Below are positions 1-9,186 of a stretch of DNA of 64,000 nt, piece after piece. Both the position numbers and the translations under genes were made by a program. Origin of the DNA: JAMLHH01 sp964653095. GTDB lineage: Bacteria; Bacteroidota; Bacteroidia; Chitinophagales; JADIYW01. Location: positions 1 through 64,000 of the forward strand of contig CAZZEH010000017.1 of NCBI GenBank assembly GCA_964653095.1, given 5' to 3'. The notes beneath the pieces were generated by a model. That model ran no database searches. It worked only from the letters and a program-made list of their open reading frames with translations, and was not told the DNA's origin. The number at the start of each line of letters is the position of its first letter. The stretch's first letter is position 1.

Positions 1-120
1 AAAATAAATCCTCTTTCTCCATCACAAAAAGTTGCATTTACTAGTTGAATTCAGGGATTAATTCTGTACTTAAGATTTTTAGCTTTGTTATCCTTTGCGA
101 AATTTATTAAACGACTTTAG

Positions 121-1299
121 ATGAAAAAATTTTTACCCATATTCTCGTTACTGCCTCTATGGCTTTCGGCACAAAATATTTTCCATTACAACCTTTTGAT
201 TCAAAATGATACAGGCGATTGGCTGCCGTTTAGAATGTCAATTTCTGTTCAAAACAATCAGGAAATTTTACATGTGAGAAATGCTTCGGAGTCAATCACT
301 CTGGAGCCTGTAAGAGAAAGCGGAGATTCTGTATTCTACCGTTTTACGGATTATAATGCGGAAATAGCCTTAGTGGGAAATGGACGGGAACGCACAGGAT
401 ATTGGATTAATTATGATAGCGAGAAGCCTGTCAGAAGGTCACTCAAAACATCGTTAAGAAAGGAAACTTTAATAACTTCTCTGCCTAAAAATGATATTGG
501 AGGAAAATGGAAGGTAGAGGTGAAGTTGCCCACACGTTCTTATCAGGCTGTTTTTGAATTTAATCAGGTCGGTAATAAGCTTTATGGCACTATGCGAACA
601 AGAGCAGGAGATTACAGATATTTGGAGGGGGAAATAAACGGGGAGGAGTTTTATCTGAGCTCTTTTCAGGGAAGTATGATTTTTCAGTTGAAAGGAAAAG
701 TACAGGATGAAAAACTTACCGGAAAAATTCTGTCCACGACCTCCAATTCGACGACTTTTCAGGCAGTGCTGGATGAAAGTTTTGAATTGCCGGATACCCG
801 ATCTATTACTAAACTGAAAAATGAGCAGCCTTTCAATCTGAATTTGAAAGATGAAAATGGAGTATGGCAAAATTTTGATTCACTGACCAATAATAAAGTA
901 ACCATTGTCAGCATTTTTGGTACCTGGTGTCCAAACTGTGTGGATGAGATAGATTATTTTCAGGAATTGCAGGAGAAGTTTCCGGAAGTACAGATTATTG
1001 CAGTGGCATTTGAAACACCTGCCGGGGAATCGGAGCGACAAAAACGCGTCCGAAATTTTAAGCAGAGAAAGGGAATCAGTACTACTTTTCTGATAGGCGG
1101 TAAGCTGGGAAAAGAAAGTGTGGCAAATAAATTTCCGATGATTGACCATACGGGTATCTACCCGACCTCTTTTTTAGTGGATAAGTCGGGCAAAATACGA
1201 GAAATTTACACAGGCTTTAACGGACCGGCTACGGGTATTTTATTTGAAAAGTTTAAAGAAGAATTCGAAGAGTATATTCACGGCCTTTTGGAGGAATAG
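121..1299 (+). CDS. Exported TlpA/ResA-like thioredoxin-fold protein
   Basis: The 392-residue product starts with a signal peptide (residues 1-17, ending LSAQ) and is probably periplasmic or membrane-associated. Residues 20-220 form a beta-rich region of the kind that precedes the redoxin domain in many Bacteroidota TlpA-like proteins. The C-terminal 160 residues are a thioredoxin fold with the active site WCPNC (Cys270, Cys273) and a cis-proline region near Ile-Tyr-Pro-Thr-Ser. The expected job is reduction of disulfides in exported proteins or apocytochromes; the substrate cannot be deduced. It is a single gene, with a TAGCTTTG box at 80-87 that may be its -7 element. It converges with the M20 peptidase gene on the opposite strand. 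Confidence 0.85.
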   Translation: MKKFLPIFSLLPLWLSAQNIFHYNLLIQNDTGDWLPFRMSISVQNNQEILHVRNASESITLEPVRESGDSVFYRFTDYNAEIALVGNGRERTGYWINYDSEKPVRRSLKTSLRKETLITSLPKNDIGGKWKVEVKLPTRSYQAVFEFNQVGNKLYGTMRTRAGDYRYLEGEINGEEFYLSSFQGSMIFQLKGKVQDEKLTGKILSTTSNSTTFQAVLDESFELPDTRSITKLKNEQPFNLNLKDENGVWQNFDSLTNNKVTIVSIFGTWCPNCVDEIDYFQELQEKFPEVQIIAVAFETPAGESERQKRVRNFKQRKGISTTFLIGGKLGKESVANKFPMIDHTGIYPTSFLVDKSGKIREIYTGFNGPATGILFEKFKEEFEEYIHGLLEE

Positions 1300-1360
1300 A
1301 GACTGTTTTAAATATATGACTGCGTTTCAACAGGCTTAATAGATATCGAATATATTGCCC

Positions 1361-2803
1361 TTATAGTCCTTTCAGCAAATCGGTATAAAATCCGATTGCT
1401 TTGGGATAGGTCTCAAGGTCTAAGCGTTCATTGACTCCATGAAAACCAATAGGATCGAGCATCGGGCTGAACTTGTAAATATTTTTAGAAACGATATTAA
1501 AGTGCTTTGAATCTGTACCGCCTATCATTAAAAATGGGGTGGCAATTACATTCTCAAAATTAAGATGAATGGAGTTGGATATTAATCTGAACGCATCTGT
1601 GTCAATAGGGGAGATTTCGGAAGCTTCCAGCTGTTCACTTAAAGGTGTAACAGAAATTAAAGGGTTATTAATTGCTTTCTTTGTGTGGGCAATTGCATCT
1701 TTTGCAGTCGTACCCGGAAGTAATCGGAAATTTACAATTGCGGTCACCACATCGGGTATCACATTGGATTTTTCTCCACCCCGTATTATGGTAGGTACCA
1801 TGCTTGTTCTAATCATTGCATTGCCCGCTCCGGTCTGACTGTATATTTTAAAAACTAATGGTTTAAATAACCATAAGTTGCTCATCGCCAGTCGGTTTAA
1901 GAATGAAGAGTGCGGAGCGATATGTGCTATGAAATCATGTACAGAAGGAGTTAGTTCAGGTTTAAAAGGATTTTGACTTAAGCAAATGAGGGCTTCGCTC
2001 ATTGCCTTAATCGCATTTTGCTCATTCGGCATCGAGGAGTGTCCGCCTTCTATTCGGACTGACAACTCTAAATTCAGGTAGCCTTTTTCGGACGTTCCGA
2101 TTAATGCCACCGGCTGGCTCATCCCGGGAACTTTTTCGTTCGTCACAAAACCGCCTTCGTCTAACACAAATTCTGCTTCTATACCTTTTCTTTGCATCCA
2201 TTGTGCCGCCTTTAAAGCGCCCTGCTCTCCGCCTAATTCCTCATCATGTCCAAAAATTAGATAAATATCTCTTTCGGGTGTATAATTGTCCTGTATCAAA
2301 AACTCTACAGCTTCCAGTTGTGCCATCAGATTAATCTTATCATCTACTGCGCCGCGACCCCATAGTACTCCTTCTTTTATTACTCCTTCAAACGGGTTGA
2401 CAGACCAAAGATCTCTCGTATCTTCTAATACCGGAACGACATCCTGATGTGCCAGGATTACTCCCGGTTTTAACTGGCTGTCCTTACCTTTCCAATGCAA
2501 AATAATTGTATAGTTGTTTATCAGTTCCAGGTTAAGTGTAGAAAAGACGTTCGGAAAAGATATTTTCAGGAACTCATGAAATTTTAGAAACTCACCAAAA
2601 TCTGTTTGGCTGCTGTCTTCATACGATACAGTTTTAAAAGTCAGGGATTGGGCAAGGCGTTCTTCAGCACCTGTTATGCCGCGAATATCTGTTTTGATCC
2701 CTTCTGCCGGTATTTGCTTAGAAGAGATTTTAAGGTAATTATAGCAAACAATCGCAGCACAGACTATAACGGTTAGTGCCAATACGGTAACAATTTTTTT
2801 CAT
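1361..2803 (-). CDS. M20 family metallopeptidase (carboxypeptidase S-like)
   Basis: The 480-residue protein is a zinc-dependent exo/aminoacylase-type peptidase of family M20. One N-terminal transmembrane helix or uncleaved signal (about residues 4-22) anchors it on the outer face of the inner membrane. Metal ligands and catalytic residues are visible: His119 with Asp121 (AHQD), Asp154 in GAVDDK, and the Glu188-Glu189 pair in HDEELGG. The region around residues 230-350 is the inserted dimerisation domain. Length and the large N-terminal extension fit the carboxypeptidase S/PM20D1 subgroup rather than short ArgE or DapE enzymes. Likely role is hydrolysis of small peptides or N-acyl amino acids; the exact substrate is unknown. 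It lies 49 bases downstream of pyrG on the same strand and may be co-transcribed. Confidence 0.87.
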   Translation of the reverse strand: MKKIVTVLALTVIVCAAIVCYNYLKISSKQIPAEGIKTDIRGITGAEERLAQSLTFKTVSYEDSSQTDFGEFLKFHEFLKISFPNVFSTLNLELINNYTIILHWKGKDSQLKPGVILAHQDVVPVLEDTRDLWSVNPFEGVIKEGVLWGRGAVDDKINLMAQLEAVEFLIQDNYTPERDIYLIFGHDEELGGEQGALKAAQWMQRKGIEAEFVLDEGGFVTNEKVPGMSQPVALIGTSEKGYLNLELSVRIEGGHSSMPNEQNAIKAMSEALICLSQNPFKPELTPSVHDFIAHIAPHSSFLNRLAMSNLWLFKPLVFKIYSQTGAGNAMIRTSMVPTIIRGGEKSNVIPDVVTAIVNFRLLPGTTAKDAIAHTKKAINNPLISVTPLSEQLEASEISPIDTDAFRLISNSIHLNFENVIATPFLMIGGTDSKHFNIVSKNIYKFSPMLDPIGFHGVNERLDLETYPKAIGFYTDLLKGL

Positions 2804-2852
2804 GGCAAATAAATTTAAAGTAAAAATATAAATTTAACCGCAGTAGTGTCTG

Positions 2853-4487
2853 CTAAAACAGAGAAGCATCGAAAGTCATATGCGATTCCCGGTACTTAAT
2901 TGCTGCCTGAATATACGAAAGGAATAAGGGATGTGGATTTAGGATTGTACTTTTAAATTCAGGGTGAAACTGTACGCCCATAAACCAAGGGTGATCCTGA
3001 AGTTCTATAATTTCAACTAAATTGGTATCCGGATTAATACCTGTGGCAATCATTCCGGCATTTTCCAACTGTGGCAGAAACTTGTTATTGAGTTCAAACA
3101 GGTGTCGGTGTCTTTCCCATACCGTAACCACATTATAGGCTCTGTGTGCGATAGAACCTTCTTTTAATTCACAGGCATGTGAACCGATTCGCATTTTTCC
3201 TTTTAAACGGACCGTTTCTTTCTGCTCTTCCATTGAGTCAAAAAATATGTTTTTCGAATTTGTATCAAATTCAGCTGAAGTGGCATCTTTTATATCCAAT
3301 ATATTTCTTGCAAACTCTATAACTGACAGCTGCATTCCAAGGCAAATACCAAAAAACGGAATTTTGTGAATGCGTGCAAATTTTATAGCCTCGAGCTTGC
3401 CATTAGTTCCTTTGTTCCCAAAGCCCGGAGCTACAAATATACCGTCAAATCCTGAAAGCAGTTGAGTTACATTTTTTGCGTGGATGTCTTCAGATTGTAC
3501 TTGTTTGATTTTGACCTCACAGCTGTATTGAGCGCCTGCATGAATGAAAGATTCGTAAATAGAGATATATGCGTCTTTGAGTTCTACATATTTGCCTACT
3601 ACGGCTATTGTAACTGATTTTTGAGGATTCTTATGTCGGGCTATAAATTTCGTCCATTTTTTGAGGTCGGGTTCCGGGAAATCTTTATACCCAAGACGTT
3701 CTAAAACAATACTGTCCAAATTTTCTTTGAGCAAATTCAGCGGAACGTCGTAAATAGTATCTGCATCCCGCATTTCGATTACGGATTTATAATCGACATT
3801 GCAAAATCGTGCTATCTTATTTTTCCTTTCCTGCCCCAATTCATGTTCGGTTCTGCATATAAGAATATGTGGCTGTATCCCGGCACTCTGCAACTCTTTT
3901 ACTGAGTGTTGGGTGGGTTTTGTTTTCAGCTCCTGAGCTGCACTCAGATAAGGAACTAAAGTCAGGTGTATGACAATATAATTTTTTTCGTCCAACTCCC
4001 ATTTAAGCTGTCGGATGGCCTCAATAAAAGGCAGAGATTCGATATCGCCGACCGTGCCCCCAATTTCAGTTATGATAATATCGTATTCTCCGCTGTCTCC
4101 GAGCAGGAGCATTCTTCTTTTGATTTCATTGGTGATGTGGGGAACAACCTGTACAGTCTTTCCGTGAAATTCGCCATTTCTCTCTCTGTTTATAACTTCC
4201 AAATAAACTTTGCCCGTAGTTACATTATTGGCCTGAGAAGTGTAGGTGTCCAAAAATCTTTCATAGTGTCCTAAATCTAAATCGGTCTCGGCTCCATCCT
4301 CCGTGACATAGCATTCTCCGTGCTCAAACGGATTCATATTACCGGGATCCACGTTGATATACGGATCAAATTTTTGAATAGTCACGCGAAGTCCGCGGGA
4401 TTTGAGTAATCGGGCTAAGGATGCTGCCAGAATGCCTTTACCAAGTGATGATGTTACGCCGCCGGTAACAAAGATAAATTTTGCCAT
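2853..4487 (-). CDS. pyrG: CTP synthase
   Basis: CTP synthase makes CTP from UTP, ATP and glutamine. At 544 residues it has the usual length. The N-terminal synthetase domain shows the P-loop-like SSLGKGILAASL at residues 13-24 and the UTP/CTP feedback region with EIGGTVGDIES (141-151). The C-terminal class I glutamine amidotransferase domain carries the nucleophile Cys382 in GICLGMQ and the His-Glu pair in FHPEF near residue 515. The oxyanion loop reads APGFG where many phyla have PGGFG; I recall this as common in Bacteroidota. Start and end are unambiguous. It is upstream of the M20 peptidase on the minus strand. Confidence 0.98.
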   Translation of the reverse strand: MAKFIFVTGGVTSSLGKGILAASLARLLKSRGLRVTIQKFDPYINVDPGNMNPFEHGECYVTEDGAETDLDLGHYERFLDTYTSQANNVTTGKVYLEVINRERNGEFHGKTVQVVPHITNEIKRRMLLLGDSGEYDIIITEIGGTVGDIESLPFIEAIRQLKWELDEKNYIVIHLTLVPYLSAAQELKTKPTQHSVKELQSAGIQPHILICRTEHELGQERKNKIARFCNVDYKSVIEMRDADTIYDVPLNLLKENLDSIVLERLGYKDFPEPDLKKWTKFIARHKNPQKSVTIAVVGKYVELKDAYISIYESFIHAGAQYSCEVKIKQVQSEDIHAKNVTQLLSGFDGIFVAPGFGNKGTNGKLEAIKFARIHKIPFFGICLGMQLSVIEFARNILDIKDATSAEFDTNSKNIFFDSMEEQKETVRLKGKMRIGSHACELKEGSIAHRAYNVVTVWERHRHLFELNNKFLPQLENAGMIATGINPDTNLVEIIELQDHPWFMGVQFHPEFKSTILNPHPLFLSYIQAAIKYRESHMTFDASLF

Positions 4488-4757
4488 AACTAAGAAATTG
4501 AAGCCTGAGCTATGGAACTTAAAGGTAATGCAAAATACAGCTTTTGCAAAATTAACTTATTATTATACTGTGAAACGAATGTGGATATCTCTTTTAATCA
4601 TATACGCATATATGTCAATATTCTGATTAAGTGCAAATTCTGCCGGGATTCTATAAATAGGTGTTTCTGTAAAATGCATTAAGAAAATAAGAAGGACTTT
4701 GTTATTTTTGAGCCGTAGCCTGATTTTTTGAATTGGGTTTAAGATTTCTTTTTAAAG

Positions 4758-4829
4758 GGCTCCATAGTTCAATGGATAGAACAAAAGTTTCCTAAACTTT
4801 AGATACAGGTTCGATCCCTGTTGGAGCTA
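4758..4829 (+). tRNA. tRNA-Arg (anticodon CCU)
   Basis: A full cloverleaf can be folded by hand. Acceptor 4758-4764 pairs with 4822-4828, D stem GTTC/GAAC at 4767-4770 and 4779-4782, anticodon stem AAAGT/ACTTT at 4784-4788 and 4796-4800 with loop TTCCTAA and anticodon CCT at 4791-4793, a four-base variable loop 4801-4804, and T stem ACAGG/CCTGT with loop TTCGATC at 4805-4821. The first acceptor pair is a G-U wobble and the discriminator base is A4829. CCA is not encoded. It decodes AGG codons as arginine. Confidence 0.93.
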
Positions 4830-4870
4830 CTGATTTTATTTAATTTTTTAGACTGCAAACAAATAGAATC

Positions 4871-4878
4871 TATATTTG
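4871..4878 (+). promoter_or_regulatory. Candidate -7 box for the YceI-like gene
   Basis: TATATTTG matches the Bacteroidota -7 consensus TAnnTTTG and lies about 60 bases upstream of the start codon, after the tRNA. The -33 element is weak (only a T-run near 4844-4849). Confidence 0.35.
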
Positions 4879-4938
4879 TTTCAGAGTAGGTTTTACACAG
4901 ACCTTATTTAATTACTTTAAAAAACAGAATGAACTAAG

Positions 4939-5568
4939 ATGAAAACAAAGTTTTATTTATCAATCCTCATTTTATCGGGACTCAATCTGATTGCCTGTAA
5001 CAATACACCGCAATCTGAAAATGATGCGATAAGCGAAAGTGAGCAAGTAGAAGATTATGCATTAATTCCTGAAACCGAATCGGCAACTGTGGAGTGGACC
5101 GCTTTTAAAACGACAGAAAAGGTTCCGGTAAAAGGCTGGTTTACAGAAATTGAAATCACTGATATCCGGAGCGGAAACTCACTTGAAGAGGTCTTGGACG
5201 GAGTTCAGTTTACTCTAAATTCTTTTGAACTGGAGACCAACGATACTGCGCGAGACGAAACAATTCGAAAAAACTTTTTTGAGCAGATGATGGAACCGGG
5301 TACTGTAAAAGGTAAATTTAATTCAGACGGGAACGGATGGACGGTAGATTTGAGAATGAATGGTGTCAATGTCATTGTGCCGGCTGAAATCTCATTGGAG
5401 AATAACACCGCAGAATTGATTGCGACATTAGATTTGAATGAGTTCAAAGCATTAAAAGCATTAAAAACTCTTCATGATGCCTGTTATGATTTGCACATGG
5501 GAGGAGATGGTGTCAGCAAAACTTGGGATGTGGTAGAGGTTAAAGCTACTTTATCGTTCAAAGAGTAG
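4939..5568 (+). CDS. YceI-like domain lipoprotein
   Basis: The 209-residue protein begins with a lipoprotein signal peptide; the lipobox is LIAC with Cys20 as the acylated residue. From residue 45 to the end the sequence resembles the YceI-like lipocalin-type beta barrel: a first strand SATVEWTAFK, a VKGWF segment followed by an acidic turn, the characteristic TRDETIRKNFFE-like block (DTARDETIRKNFFEQM) and a late VKATLSF strand. YceI proteins bind isoprenoid-type or other amphiphilic ligands; the ligand here is unknown. It is monocistronic, ends in a bidirectional hairpin terminator and converges with secG. Confidence 0.8.
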   Translation: MKTKFYLSILILSGLNLIACNNTPQSENDAISESEQVEDYALIPETESATVEWTAFKTTEKVPVKGWFTEIEITDIRSGNSLEEVLDGVQFTLNSFELETNDTARDETIRKNFFEQMMEPGTVKGKFNSDGNGWTVDLRMNGVNVIVPAEISLENNTAELIATLDLNEFKALKALKTLHDACYDLHMGGDGVSKTWDVVEVKATLSFKE

Positions 5569-5592
5569 CATCTTAATTTATTGGCAAAATAA

Positions 5593-5627
5593 AAAAAGAG
5601 ACTGTCAAAATTTTGCAGTCTCTTTTT
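5593..5627. terminator. Bidirectional intrinsic terminator
   Basis: AAAAAGAGACTG at about 5593-5604 pairs with CAGTCTCTTTTT at 5616-5627 around an 11-base loop; A-run on one side and T-run on the other serve both strands. It sits between the convergent YceI-like gene and secG. Confidence 0.8.
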
Positions 5628-5645
5628 TGTTGTCTGAAAAAGAAG

Positions 5646-6014
5646 TTATTCGTTGTCGCTTGGATTAAGTCCGGAGTTATCCTGATTACCACTGCCCGGA
5701 ATGCTCATTACCGGAGCCTGATTTTGAATTGGAGCCATAGGAGCGGTGTTGCTCATTTCTATTTTTGATTTTGTAGAAACGGACTGTTTAGGCAGAAAAA
5801 AGGTGGAGCCTACTGAAAGAATCAGCATCAAAATAGCAGCTCCCCAGGTAAGTCTTTCTAATGTATCACCGGCGCGCTGTACACCAACGATATTGGATGC
5901 GGCTCCTCCAAATGCAGAGCCGAGCGCTCCGCCTCCTTTTGGATTTTGAACCAATACAATTGCCAGGATAAAGAGACTGATAGCAATCAACAAAATTGTA
6001 AGTACTACGTACAT
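5646..6014 (-). CDS. secG: Preprotein translocase subunit SecG
   Basis: SecG is the small accessory subunit of the SecYEG channel in the inner membrane. The 122-residue product has two membrane segments (about residues 3-22 and 56-74) separated by the diagnostic loop QNPKGGGALGSAFGG. The C-terminal 45 residues are polar, low-complexity and rich in Pro, Asn and Gln, a tail often seen in Bacteroidota SecG. It is the last gene of the miaB-activator-lptE-TPR-secG run and starts 5 bases after the TPR gene ends. Confidence 0.93.
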   Translation of the reverse strand: MYVVLTILLIAISLFILAIVLVQNPKGGGALGSAFGGAASNIVGVQRAGDTLERLTWGAAILMLILSVGSTFFLPKQSVSTKSKIEMSNTAPMAPIQNQAPVMSIPGSGNQDNSGLNPSDNE

Positions 6015-6019
6015 AATTT

Positions 6020-7408
6020 CTATTGTTTTAATTTTTTAATTTGGTCTGCAAAGTAACTACTTTTTTCCGGATTTTTCTCCATAAGTTTTTTATAAGCATC
6101 AATGGCCAAATCAATTTTTCCCTGTTTGGTATACAACAATGCTAAAGTTTCAGTGGCCATTCCTTTTTTTAATGAAATACTGTCGGATGCAAGCTCTCTA
6201 ACGAATGATTCGTTTATATCCTGTTCGACATCTTTATTTTTTGTCGGACTCAGGTCTTTTACAATATTTTTTGTCGAGTCAAGTTCTGTAAAATCAAATA
6301 TTTCGGGAGTCGGTAAGTCAAAGGCCGGAGCTGATTCGGGATTGCTCTTTTTTTGTTCTAAAATATGAAGCCACTCATCAAAAGAAAATTTGTGTTGAAG
6401 ATTTTGAGCGGTTTTTACAAAAGAATCTTTTTCGCTGTCCACCACACTTTTGTCTTGTTCGGCACTATCCGTTTTGTCCTCGTCTGGAGCAGATAGGACA
6501 GTTTCTTTTACGGATTGGTTTGAGTCTGTACTTTCCGGGTATGGGAAATTAAATTCTTCTATCCAAGGCAGTAGATGTGAAATATCATCCGAAGCTAAAA
6601 GGGTATCCACTATATCTGTATGAGATAAAACGTGTACATCAGTCCCCGGAGTATCCAAGATCCACTCGCCTGTTTCCTCTACTGATGTCTCAATTTTCGG
6701 AGCTTCATACTTTCCGATTTTTTTGAGAAATTCAATGTCGTCTTCTTCCGTTATACCTTCTTCAATGAAGGTTTCTGTGTGTTCCGAAATGCCAGCTTGC
6801 GGGACTTCGTCAAACTCAATATTTTTTTTGACAGGTGTTTCCGAAATTACATCATCTTCTTCATAGGAGTCAGAATCTTTCTCCTCCGGTTTTTCTGCAA
6901 CGTGGCCAGGGATATCAGTGTCTTCTTTCTCCGATTTATCGCTTTCAGAAAAAGATTGTGTTTTTGTATCGTCTTTGTATGTTTCCGATTCAGTTTTTCC
7001 TATGGTTTCTTCTATAAATTCTTTCAGACCTTTTGCCTCCGAATCGCTTAGGGCTTCTTCTTCAGCGGATACCTCTTCTGCCAACTCTGTTTCGGATAAT
7101 TTTGCTGTGTCTGTTTTGTACTGATTTTCGATTGATTCTGTGCTTTGAGCAGGGCTGACAGTATTATCATCCTGCCATTGTCTCAGAAGCTGTTTGAAAA
7201 CTTTTCTGTCCTGTACATAAAAGGCTGCTTCTCCAATCCCATCTGCTGTCATCGGATGATTGTCAAGCTGATACTTTGCTGCAAGCATTACTCTGAAAAT
7301 TGGAGATGCAGGGTATTGTGTGACCCAATTTTGTATCACTTCTACCTCTAAATTCCGAATTTTTTCCGGATGTTCAAGATATGTGATATAGTCAGGCGAT
7401 ACATTCAT
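6020..7408 (-). CDS. Acidic protein with C-terminal TPR motif
   Basis: The 462-residue product has no signal peptide, so it is probably cytoplasmic. Residues 1-90 are a compact helical segment. Residues 95-370 are strongly acidic (Glu/Asp/Ser/Lys rich) and look disordered. The C-terminus (about 415-462) is a single tetratricopeptide-like helix pair, with ALLYTKQGKIDLAIDAYKKL as its core. I do not know its function. Proteins of this design lie between lptE and secG in many Bacteroidota genomes, so a link to envelope assembly is plausible by context only. One base separates it from lptE. Confidence 0.75.
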   Translation of the reverse strand: MNVSPDYITYLEHPEKIRNLEVEVIQNWVTQYPASPIFRVMLAAKYQLDNHPMTADGIGEAAFYVQDRKVFKQLLRQWQDDNTVSPAQSTESIENQYKTDTAKLSETELAEEVSAEEEALSDSEAKGLKEFIEETIGKTESETYKDDTKTQSFSESDKSEKEDTDIPGHVAEKPEEKDSDSYEEDDVISETPVKKNIEFDEVPQAGISEHTETFIEEGITEEDDIEFLKKIGKYEAPKIETSVEETGEWILDTPGTDVHVLSHTDIVDTLLASDDISHLLPWIEEFNFPYPESTDSNQSVKETVLSAPDEDKTDSAEQDKSVVDSEKDSFVKTAQNLQHKFSFDEWLHILEQKKSNPESAPAFDLPTPEIFDFTELDSTKNIVKDLSPTKNKDVEQDINESFVRELASDSISLKKGMATETLALLYTKQGKIDLAIDAYKKLMEKNPEKSSYFADQIKKLKQ

Positions 7409-7409
7409 T

Positions 7410-7919
7410 TTACCAATTTACAAAAGCTTTGTTAAAGATAATCTGAACTAACTTGTCAATTATAATCGGTGCTATCTCATCATCCACTTCATTGGAAGAT
7501 TTGCTGGCTTCATATATTTCCGACTCTCTGAAAGTAGTACTAAAATCTTTGTCCGGATTAATTCTGTTGATGAAGTCAATTTTTATACTTATAGTCAGCC
7601 TGTTTTGCTCTACGGTCTCGGTATGTGTAATCGCGACCGGATCGATATGATAATCTACTATAACCCCACTAAACTCTATATCTCCGCCATCCTGAATCAT
7701 TCTCAGCCCGGTTTCTCTTAAAAAACGCTCCTGCAGTTTTTCGACTAATAAGGGAGCTATTGAAGGAACCTGTATGGCGGCCATATTCTGCATGGTATTG
7801 ACAGTGACGGATTTTATATTCGGATCTACGCTTGCGTCTGTAAATCTGTATATTTTACAGGAACTGAAGATTAGTGTAATACAAATCAGGACAAAAAGAT
7901 TATGATACGGTTTACGCAT
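7410..7919 (-). CDS. lptE: LptE-like LPS-assembly lipoprotein
   Basis: The product is a 169-residue outer-membrane lipoprotein, probably the partner of the LptD translocon for lipopolysaccharide export. I chose the start at 7919 instead of the longer in-frame start at 8012, because Met at 7919 begins a clean lipoprotein signal (MRKPYHN, hydrophobic stretch, lipobox SSC with Cys21) and overlaps the upstream stop codon by 8 bases. The rest resembles LptE: a VNTMQN segment, LVEKLQERFLRETGL, and a C-terminal FNKAFVNW end. The family is weakly conserved, so the call depends partly on position within the conserved miaB-to-secG operon. Confidence 0.85.
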   Translation of the reverse strand: MRKPYHNLFVLICITLIFSSCKIYRFTDASVDPNIKSVTVNTMQNMAAIQVPSIAPLLVEKLQERFLRETGLRMIQDGGDIEFSGVIVDYHIDPVAITHTETVEQNRLTISIKIDFINRINPDKDFSTTFRESEIYEASKSSNEVDDEIAPIIIDKLVQIIFNKAFVNW

Positions 7920-9183
7920 TGATATCGTATTCTTTAATTTTTCTGTAAAGCGTCCGTTCCGAAATCCCAAGGTCCAGTGCGGCATCTTTTCGTTTCCCTT
8001 TATGTTTGTCAAGAGCTTTTATGATTAGCTCACGTTCCATATCTGCAATGGACAAAGACTGTTCGATACTCTCTTCTTCATACGCAGTATGGTTTTCTAC
8101 TATAGTTGGATATTCCTGAGAAGACTGCTCTCTTTGGAAGTGTGGAGGTGATTCAGGAATGTTTTTGTCTGATATGAATTTATGTATTTCGGTATCAGGA
8201 CTGACGCTGCGAAAACTTTTAAATTCACCGCTTTTTTCAAAGTCAGAAGCCTCACTTTGGCTTGCATTCCACACAAAACGCTTCAAGTCATTCAAATCGT
8301 TTTTAATATCAAAAATCATTTTGTATAAAATCTCCCGATCGCTCATGTAGCTTTCTTCGGAAACTCCTTTTACCAGAGCCGGTAACCGGGTGGTCTGACC
8401 GTCTTTTGGCAAAAAAGACCGAAGCTCATCTGCATCTACTATCTTTTGCTTTGCCAGTACTGATGTCTGTTCGGCAACATTTTTGAGTTGTCTGATGTTA
8501 CCCGGCCATTCATATTCCAACAAAACTCCTCTCGCTTCATCTGTTAATTGAATAGGAGGTCGCCTGTACTGTTCAGAAAAATCTACTACAAATTTCCTAA
8601 AGAGAAGCGGAATGTCTTGGGTGCGTTCTCGTAAAGGGGGAACTTTAATCGGAACGGTATTGAGTCGGTAATACAGGTCCTCTCTAAACTTACCTTTCTG
8701 CACCAATTCGGAAAGGTTCACATTTGTGGCAGCTACCACTCTGACATCTGTTTTTTGTACCGATGAAGAACCTACTTTAATAAATTCTCCCGATTCCAAT
8801 ATGCGGAGCAGTCTTGCCTGAGTTCCTGCGGGAAGTTCACCAATTTCATCTAAGAAAATGGTGCCGCCGTCCACCGTTTCGAAATAACCTTTTCTTTTTT
8901 CGTGTGCACCCGTAAAAGCTCCTTTCTCGTGTCCGAAAAGTTCGGAGTCAATAGTACCTTCGGGTATGGCTCCACAGTTCACGGCAATAAATTTTTCGTG
9001 CCTTCTGGTGCTTTGCGAATGTATGATTTGAGAAAATACTTCTTTTCCTACACCGCTTTCTCCTGTTATCAGTACGCTTAGATTAGTAGGGGCAACCCGC
9101 ACTGCTGTTTCTAATGCATGATTTAAAGCCGGTGACTGACCAATGATTCCGTATCTCTGTTTAATTGATTGCAACTCCTGCAT
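7912..9183 (-). CDS. Sigma-54-dependent transcriptional activator without receiver domain
   Basis: The 423-residue protein starts almost at once with the AAA+ domain and has no N-terminal receiver or GAF sensor. Walker A is GESGVGKE (41-48), the sigma-54 contact loop is GAFTGA (88-93), Walker B is GGTIFLDEIG (106-115), and the sensor/arginine-finger block reads FREDLYYRLN. After a linker of roughly 110 residues comes a Fis-type helix-turn-helix (about 385-420, GISERTLYRKIK). It is expected to remodel RNA polymerase carrying RpoN; its signal and targets are unknown. It starts 3 bases after miaB and overlaps lptE by 8 bases, which places its expression with envelope genes. Confidence 0.92.
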   Translation of the reverse strand: MQELQSIKQRYGIIGQSPALNHALETAVRVAPTNLSVLITGESGVGKEVFSQIIHSQSTRRHEKFIAVNCGAIPEGTIDSELFGHEKGAFTGAHEKRKGYFETVDGGTIFLDEIGELPAGTQARLLRILESGEFIKVGSSSVQKTDVRVVAATNVNLSELVQKGKFREDLYYRLNTVPIKVPPLRERTQDIPLLFRKFVVDFSEQYRRPPIQLTDEARGVLLEYEWPGNIRQLKNVAEQTSVLAKQKIVDADELRSFLPKDGQTTRLPALVKGVSEESYMSDREILYKMIFDIKNDLNDLKRFVWNASQSEASDFEKSGEFKSFRSVSPDTEIHKFISDKNIPESPPHFQREQSSQEYPTIVENHTAYEEESIEQSLSIADMERELIIKALDKHKGKRKDAALDLGISERTLYRKIKEYDINA

Positions 9184-9186
9184 ATA

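Noticed and set aside
4488..4757. Small gene or ncRNA between pyrG and the tRNA
   Set aside because: One short open frame runs from inside pyrG and is antisense to it; the rest is A+T rich without a stable fold that I can defend.
7919..8012. Longer lptE start at 8012
   Set aside because: The extra 31 residues would lie before the lipoprotein signal peptide and inside the activator's helix-turn-helix coding region.
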